A DNA stretch of 30,913 bases from Collinsella sp. OM04-5 (GTDB lineage: Bacteria; Actinomycetota; Coriobacteriia; Coriobacteriales; Coriobacteriaceae), in assembly GCF_003439125.1 (NCBI RefSeq), contig NZ_QSUU01000005.1, forward strand, positions 1-30,913. The letters are read 5' to 3'. The position numbers and the translations under genes are program-made. Of this stretch, positions 8,056-14,277 are shown piece by piece (position 1 is the first letter of the stretch; each line of letters opens with the position of its first letter). The notes under the pieces are model-generated. The model ran no database searches and was not told the DNA's origin. It worked only from the letters and a program-made list of their open reading frames with translations.

Positions 8056-8988
8056 ATGGATAAACCATTTAAATCTATTGATGAGCAGATTGCTATTCTT
8101 GAAAGCCGTGGACTCGAATGCGATAACAATACTCGTTTAGTTTTGGAGCGCGAGGGATACTATCCGGTTATTAACGGCTACAAGGATTTATTTCTCGACC
8201 AGCGCGGAGATTCTTGCCACGAGCTATTCGTAAAAGGTACGAAGTTTTCTGATATATATCGTTTATTCGAATTTGACCGTTCATTGCGTCTGCTCATGTT
8301 TGAGTACTTTAACAAGGCGGAAGCGATTCTTAAAACCGTCTGTTCTTATCGTTTCGCAATGGCCCATAAAGATAGCCCGGAGGCATACCTGGATAGAAGA
8401 TCCTACCGTGCCGATGCTGGTTATCGAAAAAAGATCGACATGCTTATTGGTGATTTCGAGAAGGTGCTGTGTAGGTCTCAAAAATGGAAAAGCGATTATA
8501 AAAGGGACTACATTCGGCATTATGAGAATAATCACGACAATACGCCGGTATGGATTCTTATGAATTATTTGATGCTTGGTCAGGCATTCAAGTTCTATGA
8601 GTTTCAGCCAGAAAGCATGAGAAATTCCATTGCCAAGTCGTTTTCTGATCTTTATTCCGAGACGCATGAAGTCGATAAGCGCATCAGCCCGCGTAGGCTA
8701 AGACTTGCATACGATCACATTAAAGATTTTCGAAATATCTGTGCGCATGACGAACGTCTATTCTGCGCCAGGGTGTCTCCGTCTCACGATGTCAATCTAG
8801 TAGGGGTTTTAAGCGATCTTGAGCTAGTGCTGACTGAGGATGACTATAAGATGTTACGACGAAATATACTGCTTGATGCACTTAAGTTGAGCGACGAGCT
8901 CAGCAACGATGCCAGCGCAAAGGTGCTTTTCGCTATGGGTGTTAACGATTTATCGAGTGTGTTTCCTAAGGAAATATTGGGGTCGTAA
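8056..8988 (+). CDS. Abi_2 (AbiD/AbiF) family abortive-infection protein
   Basis: A 310-residue protein of full family length. The N-terminus shows the family signature: MDKPFKSIDEQIAILESRGL, then EREGYYPVINGYKDLFL near 31-48, and the FEFDRSLRLLMFEYFNKAE stretch near 71-89. Near the C-terminus, RNICAH (226-231) is an Rx4H motif in the position where Abi_2 proteins carry their HEPN-type ribonuclease signature (RNxxAHxxRL). Known family role: abortive infection against phage, with growth arrest or death through RNA cleavage when triggered. The start has AAGGGG 5 nt upstream, and this site is buried in the leader structure. It is probably transcribed alone, because a terminator lies between it and the DUF4062 gene. 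Low GC agrees with an acquired gene. Confidence 0.85.
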   Translation: MDKPFKSIDEQIAILESRGLECDNNTRLVLEREGYYPVINGYKDLFLDQRGDSCHELFVKGTKFSDIYRLFEFDRSLRLLMFEYFNKAEAILKTVCSYRFAMAHKDSPEAYLDRRSYRADAGYRKKIDMLIGDFEKVLCRSQKWKSDYKRDYIRHYENNHDNTPVWILMNYLMLGQAFKFYEFQPESMRNSIAKSFSDLYSETHEVDKRISPRRLRLAYDHIKDFRNICAHDERLFCARVSPSHDVNLVGVLSDLELVLTEDDYKMLRRNILLDALKLSDELSNDASAKVLFAMGVNDLSSVFPKEILGS

Positions 8989-9043
8989 TCGACGCGAGCG
9001 ATGAATTTACTCTACAAGTTGGATGCGCATGAGATTGCGCAGA

Positions 9044-9081
9044 GCGGGCGGGACGTTGCCCATTGGTGGCGTCCCGCCCGC
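9044..9081. repeat. 12-bp perfect inverted repeat
   Basis: GCGGGCGGGACG (9044-9055) and CGTCCCGCCCGC (9070-9081) form a 12-bp stem with a 14-nt loop. No T-tract follows on either strand, so it is a poor intrinsic terminator. The arms end in GGGACG, as in the two larger palindromes elsewhere in the window. It sits about 55 bp after the Abi gene. Confidence 0.5.
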
Positions 9082-9150
9082 GCTTCGTTGGCTATACGTG
9101 ATGCGGCAGCTCCAGCATGAGGCCGTCTCGCGCTTCTTCGAGACTCGCCT

Positions 9151-9185
9151 GGCCTGCCTATGCGTTTTGCTAGGCGGGCCTTCTT
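9151..9185 (+). terminator. Probable intrinsic terminator
   Basis: A 10-bp stem with one G-U pair, GGCCTGCCTA (9151-9160) with TAGGCGGGCC (9171-9180), has a 10-nt loop and is followed by TTCTT. It may end transcription from the Abi gene or belong to the decayed gene that follows. Confidence 0.45.
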
Positions 9186-9858
9186 ATGCCGCGGGTGTGG
9201 ATAGCCTTACCATTGTGGGGCAGACCTTCGACGAGCCGGGTGTCTCGGGCCCCGGCTGGGTGGCGCGCACGTTGTTGCTGCTGGCGACGGATCGGTCGAT
9301 GATTGTCGCTTCTTTGGTGCGTACGCCTCCGATGGTCAGTTTGCCATGGACGCCTCCTGGGTGTACGCGACCGGCGCCATAGCCGATGTTGTCTGCGAGA
9401 GTGGCCCACTTACGTCCGCGCAGTTTGTGACGCCGGCGGGCGGGGCCTTTGGTACCGCCTGCGTGATGGACGCAAGCGGGGCCGTAGCGCTGCATGTGGT
9501 AATTGAACCCGCGGGCGCCCTGCCGCCGGCGGGGAAGACCCAGCCCGGTACCGATGAACCTGCCGGTGGCAATCCCGCGGGGGATACAAAGCCCGGAAGC
9601 GAAGGAAGGCATAGCGACGAGAACAAGCCCAGCGAAGATTCCGCCCCCACGCCTGATTCGTCGCCCAAGTCGGACGCCAAGCCCGCGCCCGCGTCTATCA
9701 AGACGCCTGCGACCAAGACCACCAAAAAGACCAAGCCCGCAACAACGCAAGCCGCCGCGCTCCCTAAGGCCGGCCACGGTGACTGGGCGGTTGCGTGCCT
9801 TGCCCTCGTCTTCCTAGGTATGTTGTTGGCCACCGTAAAAGTTCGGGCACTTCCCTGA
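9182..9858 (+). pseudogene. Decayed C-terminal end of a cell-wall-anchored surface protein
   Basis: The readable 3' part (ATG at 9346, 170 residues) has a short globular stretch, then a Pro/Lys/Ser/Thr-rich spacer (residues ~53-137), then a sorting-like end: LPKAG, a hydrophobic helix (WAVACLALVFLGMLLA) and a very short tail (TVKVRALP). LPKAG is a degenerate sortase motif. Upstream protein-like sequence continues in two different frames: AAGVDSLTIVGQTFDEPG in one near 9188-9241, and GDGSVDDCRFFGAYASDGQ in the other up to 9346. This indicates a frameshift near 9270-9290. No signal peptide or plausible ribosome site was found upstream. I read it as the remnant of a larger LPxTG adhesin. GC is high, like the core genome. 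Confidence 0.5.
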
Positions 9859-9957
9859 GGGCCTTATTTGCCAATGTAGTTTCTGCCGCTTCTTTCCCAC
9901 ATTTCTCTGAATTAATAATGCAGATTGCTTGAACTCGGCTTGTGGCTTGCCATGTAT

Positions 9958-9985
9958 TTGAATTTGACTAAACTTAACTTATAAA
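9958..9985 (+). promoter_or_regulatory. Promoter of the toxin-antitoxin-chaperone operon
   Basis: TTGAAT (9958-9963) and TATAAA (9980-9985) are spaced by 16 bp, about 45 bp upstream of the toxin start. The stretch from 9859 to this promoter shows nothing else. Confidence 0.6.
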
Positions 9986-9987
9986 TT

Positions 9988-10001
9988 AACCAAATTTGGT
10001 T
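9988..10001. promoter_or_regulatory. Palindromic operator, probable HigA binding site
   Basis: AACCAAATTTGGTT is a perfect 14-bp palindrome starting 2 bp after the -10 box, where a bound repressor would block transcription. Antitoxins of the HigA type usually repress their own operon from such sites, so I assign it to the HTH antitoxin encoded downstream. Confidence 0.6.
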
Positions 10002-10030
10002 TCATCTGAAGCGGAGGGGGGGGGTGGCCT

Positions 10031-10438
10031 TTGGCTAGTGACTATGAGCTTGTCGAATATGCTGATCCCGAGGGACGACCTTTTTGGGAACTAACCACCT
10101 CCCCTGAGAACTCTCAGTTTCAGAAGATGATGTCTGATCCTAAAACGAAGTTTACCGCCCGTAAAATGATCAATCAGATTTCAAAAATCTATGATTACGG
10201 ACTAAAGGATGTCACTGGAACGTCAAAGCTTCGATGTATCGAGCCTAAGATTGGGCTATACGAACTCAAGGGTTTTGATGGGGTTAATCGAGAAATGGTC
10301 TACACGATTTGCCAAGGCGTGGACAAGATTGTTTTGCTTTTTTGGTTTAAGGGCCATCAAGGCTCGGGAAATATTTCCAAAGAAATTAAACGCGCAAAAC
10401 AGTTGGCCCCGATAGCAAAGCAGCTTTTGGAGTTATAG
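10031..10438 (+). CDS. higB: HigB/RelE-family toxin of a TAC system
   Basis: A protein of 135 residues. It has the RelE/HigB (Gp49-like) pattern: KLRCIEPKIGLYELKGF in the core strands, REMVYTICQGVDKIVLLFWFKG, then a helix ISKEIKRAKQLAPIAKQLL where the family has its eIxxAxxR helix. Family role: ribosome-associated mRNA interferase that stops growth when its antitoxin is lost. The start is the TTG at 10031, with a G-rich ribosome site starting GGAGG at 10013; the nearby GTG (10024) and ATG (10044) are out of frame. The toxin comes first in the operon, as is usual for HigBA and TAC loci, and is followed 39 bp later by the antitoxin. Confidence 0.75.
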   Translation: MASDYELVEYADPEGRPFWELTTSPENSQFQKMMSDPKTKFTARKMINQISKIYDYGLKDVTGTSKLRCIEPKIGLYELKGFDGVNREMVYTICQGVDKIVLLFWFKGHQGSGNISKEIKRAKQLAPIAKQLLEL

Positions 10439-10477
10439 CGTCGCCTTTTTTGCCCGCTTACGAAACGGAGACTTGTA

Positions 10478-10870
10478 ATGGTTAAGGTCGATTTATCAGA
10501 CTTTTACGCGGAAACGGAAACGAGCGAAACCCGTGCCTATGAGCACGCACTAGATATTGAGTTTATTGTTCATCGCGAGATGCAGCGCTCGGGCTTGAGT
10601 AAAAGCGAGCTGGCAAAGCGTATGGGCGTGAGTCTTCAGTCGCTTTCGAAATTGTTGAATTCTCAGCCCAACATGACGCTGAAAACAATCGCAAAGTTTG
10701 AGCTTGCGTTGGGTATCAAAATCATTCCTCAGGTCATTTCCAGTTATTCGAATGAGGCGCCGTTTTCTTCGTCTAATAATTCTGTCCGAGAACAATGGTC
10801 TTCATTTAACAGCGACTGCTCGGCGAAACGATTGAACTTTGAGATGATTCCGGGAGGTTTGGCTGCATGA
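10478..10870 (+). CDS. higA: HigA-type XRE antitoxin with C-terminal extension
   Basis: A protein of 130 residues. An XRE helix-turn-helix spans about 39-82 (SKSELAKRMGVSLQSLSKLL, then NMTLKTIAKFELALGIKI). It should bind DNA at the palindrome near 9988 and neutralise the toxin encoded upstream. Residues ~90-130 form an extra polar, probably disordered tail with a few aromatics (W107, F110, F121). In chaperone-dependent TAC antitoxins this is where the chaperone-addiction (ChAD) segment lies, which makes the antitoxin unstable until a SecB-like chaperone binds it. GGAG lies 8 nt upstream of the ATG. Its stop overlaps the start of the chaperone gene by 4 nt (ATGA), so the two are translationally coupled. 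Confidence 0.8.
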   Translation: MVKVDLSDFYAETETSETRAYEHALDIEFIVHREMQRSGLSKSELAKRMGVSLQSLSKLLNSQPNMTLKTIAKFELALGIKIIPQVISSYSNEAPFSSSNNSVREQWSSFNSDCSAKRLNFEMIPGGLAA

Positions 10871-11316
10871 GCAAGGATTTCATTGCGCCTATTCAGGTTG
10901 TTCATTTGTTTGTTGTCGACTCAACTTTTCATATCGAGAATGAGCCCTCCCAGAATATGGATTTAAAAGTTGACGTTAGCTATCAGGACGTCCATCTATT
11001 GAGGAACAAGGCGGGCGAGCGTGCAGACTTAAAGCTGTATGTGTGTGGCAGTCTGATTGATAGGGACGATGCAAAGGAAAAAATGCGCGCTGATGTGACG
11101 GTTGCTATTTCGGTGTCAACAAAAATGCCGTTCGACATTTCAGACGATGAAGCGCGCCGTTATCTTCTCTCTAATGCGATTTCCATGGCGTATGGTCACG
11201 CTAAGAGCTATCTGATGGTCGTTACTGGACTTTCGCCCATGGGGGCTTTGACGCTGCCGGCAATTCTTCCTTCGGAATTGGCAGCGGACAGCGATGCATC
11301 TTTCCAAAGTGAGTAA
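10867..11316 (+). CDS. SecB-like chaperone of a TAC system
   Basis: A protein of 149 residues. It resembles the SecB fold at the length of SecB-like solo chaperones: beta-rich N-terminal part (IQVVHLFVVDSTFHIEN), a conserved helix near 121-133 (LLSNAISMAYGHAKSYL) and the typical end GLSPMGALTLPAILP, comparable to the GFPPLLLNP end of classical SecB. Gram-positive actinobacteria do not normally use SecB for export; such genes next to higBA are the third component of TAC modules, as in Mycobacterium tuberculosis (Rv1955-Rv1957). The expected job is to hold and protect the HigA antitoxin. The start codon overlaps the antitoxin stop. A strong terminator follows at 11367. Confidence 0.75.
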   Translation: MSKDFIAPIQVVHLFVVDSTFHIENEPSQNMDLKVDVSYQDVHLLRNKAGERADLKLYVCGSLIDRDDAKEKMRADVTVAISVSTKMPFDISDDEARRYLLSNAISMAYGHAKSYLMVVTGLSPMGALTLPAILPSELAADSDASFQSE

Positions 11317-11366
11317 GTTGTTCTCGAGTTGGATTTTGCCTGCCGCTGTGTGCAAATGTAACGGGG

Positions 11367-11403
11367 TGCCGAATCGGTAGTCTGACTGATTCGGCATTTA
11401 TAT
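11367..11403 (+). terminator. Intrinsic terminator of the TAC operon
   Basis: A 9-bp perfect stem, TGCCGAATC (11367-11375) with GATTCGGCA (11388-11396), is followed by TTTATATTT. It lies 50 bp after the chaperone gene. Confidence 0.8.
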
Positions 11404-11500
11404 TTCGAAGTTTCTAGTTGAAGCCCTGCGATGCCCGTGCTGCGACAGCTAAATTGACCGTGACGTCCCGTCTTGCGACACGCATGTAGCTCCGCACGGG

Positions 11501-11506
11501 TATCAT
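11501..11506 (+). promoter_or_regulatory. Likely -10 box of the LacI-family gene
   Basis: TATCAT at 11501-11506 fits a -10 element; the -35 is poor (GACACG, 18 bp upstream). It overlaps the upstream ATG at 11505, which argues that translation begins further downstream. Confidence 0.35.
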
Positions 11507-11537
11507 GGTGAAAGCGATTTCAACGACAGGGGTGCTC

Positions 11538-12518
11538 GTGGTAAAGATGAAAGATGTGGCCGAGCTGGCGGGCGTTTCGAGCGCCGCCGTCTCGCGCTAC
11601 CTCAATGGTGGGTATATCTCGGCGGACAAGGCCGAGCGCATTAAGCAGGCGATTGAGCTGACCGGATACGTGCGATCCAGCCAGGCTCGCGCGCTGCGAA
11701 CCGGTTCCACCAAGCTCATCGGCGTCATCGTGCCTAAGATTAATTCCGAGTCGGTGAGCCGCATTACGGCGGGCATCGGGCAGGTGCTTGGCCGCCGCGG
11801 CTACCAGATGCTTCTTGCCAATACCGATAACGTCCCCGATCGCGAGCTCGAATACCTCGGTTTATTCCAAAACCATCCGGTCGATGGCATTGTGCTGGTG
11901 GCAACTATGATTACCGGCGAGCATCGCCGGGCGATTGAGTCGTGCCGTGTGCCCATTGTGTTGATCGGCCAACATGTCGAGGGCGCGGCGTGCGTCTATC
12001 ACGACGATTACGAGGCCGCTTTCGAGCTGGGTCAGGCACTCGCGAAGCGTGCTGAGGGCAAGATCGCCTACATCGGAGTTACCGAGGAAGACCGTGCCGC
12101 CGGTTATGACCGTTGTCGTGGTTTTGAGGCCGGCTTGCGCGCCGCGGGCGTGGCACTTGATCCGAGCCTGATTTGCCAGGGGTCCTTTACGCTCGACTCG
12201 GGCTATCGCGCTGCACGCGAACTGCTCTCCGTCGATCCCGATGTTTCGTTTATCGCTTGCGCGACCGATACTATGGCGGCCGGCGCCCTGCGCGCTCTTG
12301 ACGAGGTTCGCGGCATGGGCGAGGGTGTGCGTCGCGTGAGCGGTTTTGGCGACAACGCATTTTTGCGCGCGCTGACGGGCGGCATTCCCACCGTGCATTA
12401 CGGCTACCTGACCAGCGGCGTCGAGGCGACTAATATGTTGCTCAATACGCTCGATGGCGTGGAGGGGGAGAGCGGTTTAAAGACGCTCAAGCTCGGCCAT
12501 CAGCTGATGAATGTCTAG
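11538..12518 (+). CDS. LacI-family transcriptional regulator
   Basis: A protein of 326 residues. It starts with the classic LacI headpiece (MKDVAELAGVSSAAVSRYLNGG, residues 4-25) and hinge, then a periplasmic-binding-protein fold: IGVIVPKINSESVSRITAGI, the VDGIVLVATM strand, GKIAYIGVTEEDRAAGYDRCRGF and the late SGFGDNAFLRAL motif. It should bind DNA as a dimer and respond to a sugar or related ligand, which the sequence does not identify. I chose GTG 11538 because AGGGG (11528-11532) is 5 nt upstream and because the ATG at 11505 overlaps the probable -10 box. No sugar transport or catabolic gene sits next to it, so its target is unknown. High GC marks the return to core-like DNA. Confidence 0.85.
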   Translation: MVKMKDVAELAGVSSAAVSRYLNGGYISADKAERIKQAIELTGYVRSSQARALRTGSTKLIGVIVPKINSESVSRITAGIGQVLGRRGYQMLLANTDNVPDRELEYLGLFQNHPVDGIVLVATMITGEHRRAIESCRVPIVLIGQHVEGAACVYHDDYEAAFELGQALAKRAEGKIAYIGVTEEDRAAGYDRCRGFEAGLRAAGVALDPSLICQGSFTLDSGYRAARELLSVDPDVSFIACATDTMAAGALRALDEVRGMGEGVRRVSGFGDNAFLRALTGGIPTVHYGYLTSGVEATNMLLNTLDGVEGESGLKTLKLGHQLMNV

Positions 12519-12573
12519 GCTTACGTGATCTACCGCGCGCTCAACATTTAGGCGTTCAGTCGCCTATCGGCGC

Positions 12574-12630
12574 TATACTGCAGCCGTTGCCCACGATGCG
12601 GGGAACACCCGCATCGTGGGTTTTTGTTTT
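12574..12630 (+). terminator. Perfect 13-bp terminator hairpin, possibly a leader attenuator
   Basis: CCCACGATGCGGG (12590-12602) pairs perfectly with CCCGCATCGTGGG (12608-12620) and is followed by TTTTTGTTTT. It ends 1-2 nt before the ribosome site of the next gene and lies about 72 nt after the lacI-type stop. A -10-like TATACT at 12574-12579 just upstream means the hairpin could also be the first thing transcribed in the leader of the PLP-fold gene. The -35 for that promoter is weak. Confidence 0.75.
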
Positions 12631-12646
12631 GAAGGGACGGTACCGC

Positions 12647-13639
12647 ATGGGCGTACAGCAGCTAGAAGAGGCCTGGGCTTTGAGGACCGGCGCGCGTGAA
12701 GCGCGGTTGCTCGCGGCCTCGCATGTGCCAGCAGCGTTGTCGCAATTGGGGATTGTGCGCCCCGGTGACCGCCTGGTTGCGTTTGCCGATGACTTTGCCG
12801 ATGCGTTTGCGCGCGGCTTTGATGCCTGCGACGTGGCTATGGTGGGCGAGCCGTCGGTTGCGGCGTTTGCTGCTGCGTCCGAGGGCTTTGATGCTTCGTT
12901 TGATGCCGAGGGGCCGCACCTGTGGTGGTTCGTCAACTCCATCGGCGGGTTTGGTCTGCGCGTCTCCGATCTTCGTGCGTTAGGTCGCGCGGCTCGTGAG
13001 GCTCATGCGCTGCTGGTTGTGGACAACACCGTGGCGTCGGCTTTTGGCTGCGATTTGCTGCGCTTGGGTGCCGTCCTGTCGCTTGAGGCGCTCGACCGTG
13101 TTTGCGCAGGTAAGGCTCCGCGCAAGCTCGTTGCTGCTTCGGTGGCGCGCTCGCAGCTCAAGCGCCATCGTGTGGATGCCGCTGCCGAGTGCGCGCATAC
13201 GTCGTTTGCGGGCTGCGGTGCTTTGGCACTCGACCTTTCTACCGAAGAGGCCCACGTGCTGGAGCGCGGGCTTTCCTCGCTCGATGCCCGCATGCAGGCG
13301 CACTTCGATCGCGCCCGTGCGTTGGCCGAGTATTTGGCCGCCAACGAGATGGTGCGCAACGTTCGCTATCCCGGACTGAACTCGCATCCCGACTATGCGG
13401 TTGCAACGGGAATCCTCGAGCACGGCTTTGGCCCGGCAGTTGAATTTGACCTTATCGAGCGTAGTGCGGATGACCTGTTCGATGCTTTGCCGAGGGAGTT
13501 TCGTACATCGCCCGCCGGCGGCGCAACGACGCGCCTTTCGGCCCCACGCGGTAAGCAGGGGAGCACCATTCGCCTCTTCGCCGGCACCGACGACCCCTTG
13601 ATCGTGGCCGCCACCCTAGACAATGCCCTCCGCAAGTAG
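12647..13639 (+). CDS. Cys/Met-metabolism PLP-fold protein, probably catalytically altered
   Basis: A protein of 331 residues. It follows the cystathionine gamma-synthase/lyase fold in order: the LSQLGIVRPGDRLVAF segment, the ALLVVDNTVASAFG strand with D126 that would touch the PLP nitrogen, and a very typical end with GLSSLDARMQAHFDRARALAEYL, then VRNVRYPGLNSHPDYAVA. The catalytic-lysine region, normally GADxxxHSxTKYxxGH, reads GAVLSLEALDRVCAGK, which places Arg151 at the lysine position. The usual ExPSNP motif is FVNSIGGFG. It may be a non-catalytic relative or have a new role; K156 or K160 could act if the alignment shifts. AAGGGA lies 9 nt upstream of ATG 12647, so the upstream ATG at 12587 is not used. 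It is about 50 residues shorter than active family members. Confidence 0.65.
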   Translation: MGVQQLEEAWALRTGAREARLLAASHVPAALSQLGIVRPGDRLVAFADDFADAFARGFDACDVAMVGEPSVAAFAAASEGFDASFDAEGPHLWWFVNSIGGFGLRVSDLRALGRAAREAHALLVVDNTVASAFGCDLLRLGAVLSLEALDRVCAGKAPRKLVAASVARSQLKRHRVDAAAECAHTSFAGCGALALDLSTEEAHVLERGLSSLDARMQAHFDRARALAEYLAANEMVRNVRYPGLNSHPDYAVATGILEHGFGPAVEFDLIERSADDLFDALPREFRTSPAGGATTRLSAPRGKQGSTIRLFAGTDDPLIVAATLDNALRK

Positions 13640-13743
13640 CCAATTTGGGACGGGGCTTTTTTAGCTACCCAATGTCAATTTTGGCTATGAGTCAAGAATG
13701 CTCTGGATGGGTAGCTAAAAAAGCCCCGTCCCAAATTGGCTAC
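13636..13743. repeat. 36-bp perfect inverted repeat, bidirectional terminator or REP-like element
   Basis: The arms 13636-13671 and 13708-13743 are perfect reverse complements over 36 bp, separated by a 36-nt loop. Each arm holds GGGACGGGGC followed by six T (or the complement), so the element would stop transcription arriving from both sides: from the PLP-fold gene on the left and the ModE-like gene on the right. The stop codons of both genes lie at or inside the arms. The outer end (CCAATTTGGGACG) resembles that of the palindrome at 30453, which points to a dispersed repeat family. Confidence 0.8.
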
Positions 13744-14084
13744 TCTTTGATGCTGGCGATGAGGGCGTCGGCTTTAGTGGCGATGACCTGGTTGATGTCG
13801 GCCTGCAGCTCCTCGTAGACCGCTATGGCTCGCTCGCCGGCCGGCGTGAGCGTGGATCCGCGGGCGCCGTCGCGCTCGATGAGCTTGCAGTCCAGCTGTC
13901 CTTCGGCCTCGTTTACAATACGCCACGCTTTGGAATAGGCCATGCCCATGCTCTTGGCGGCGCGGTTGAGCGAGTGCTCGCGGGCGATACCTTGCAGCAG
14001 CAAGACACAGCCGTGGCCGAAGACGCCCGGCAGATCCTTGTCGCACGCTTGAATGACCAACTTTGCCGTCGTCTTGTACTTCAT
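13740..14084 (-). CDS. ModE/LysR-like winged-helix DNA-binding protein
   Basis: A protein of 114 residues from ATG 14084; a GTG at 14093 is in frame but too close to the GGGGAG site. It is a single winged-helix domain of the ModE N-terminal type: GIAREHSLNRAAKSMGMAYSKAWRIVNEAE (helix-turn-helix) followed by the wing KLIERDGARGSTLTPAGERAI. No molybdate-binding (TOBE) domain is present, so metal sensing is unlikely from this chain alone. Such stand-alone proteins often regulate molybdate or molybdopterin genes, but none are nearby. It is transcribed away from the IMP dehydrogenase gene, with overlapping divergent promoter elements near 14169-14198. Its last codons fall in the right arm of the inverted repeat. 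Confidence 0.75.
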   Translation of the reverse strand: MKYKTTAKLVIQACDKDLPGVFGHGCVLLLQGIAREHSLNRAAKSMGMAYSKAWRIVNEAEGQLDCKLIERDGARGSTLTPAGERAIAVYEELQADINQVIATKADALIASIKE

Positions 14085-14162
14085 ACGCTCCACGTCTCCC
14101 CGCTAAAGTGTTTGCTGGGCAAACGCAAAGCCTGCGTCAAGCCCTCGTGTGCTCTTCTTAAA

Positions 14163-14198
14163 TCATGCATTGTAGCAGTCAAAGTGCGTTAAGATACT
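14163..14198. promoter_or_regulatory. Divergent promoters of the ModE-like and IMPDH genes
   Basis: Rightward: TTGTAG (14170-14175), a 17-bp spacer and GATACT (14193-14198). Leftward: an extended -10, TGCTACAAT, read on the minus strand over 14169-14177. The two overlap, so the genes may compete for polymerase, or the ModE-like protein may act here. The IMPDH leader then carries the 12-bp palindrome TTGGGCGCCCAA inside a CCCAG/CTGGG stem (about 14200-14231). Confidence 0.5.
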
Positions 14199-14277
14199 TC
14201 CCCAGTATTGGGCGCCCAAGGTTGGGCTGGGTCCTACGAGGCCTGCAGCCGACCGGTCGCATGGAAAAAGGAGAAAC

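Noticed and set aside
7787..8140. Rightward open frame of 117 codons between the DUF4062 and Abi genes
   Set aside because: It runs through the terminator and the structured leader into the Abi gene in another frame, has no ribosome site, and its translation has no protein-like pattern.
9023..9382. Open frame of 119 codons after the Abi gene
   Set aside because: Its first half runs through two hairpins and is not protein-like; only the later part matches the surface-protein remnant, and then in a frame that is soon lost.
1..11400. Prophage or integrative element
   Set aside because: The GC and gene content fit an accessory island, but no integrase, phage structural gene, conjugation gene or att repeat was visible in the window.
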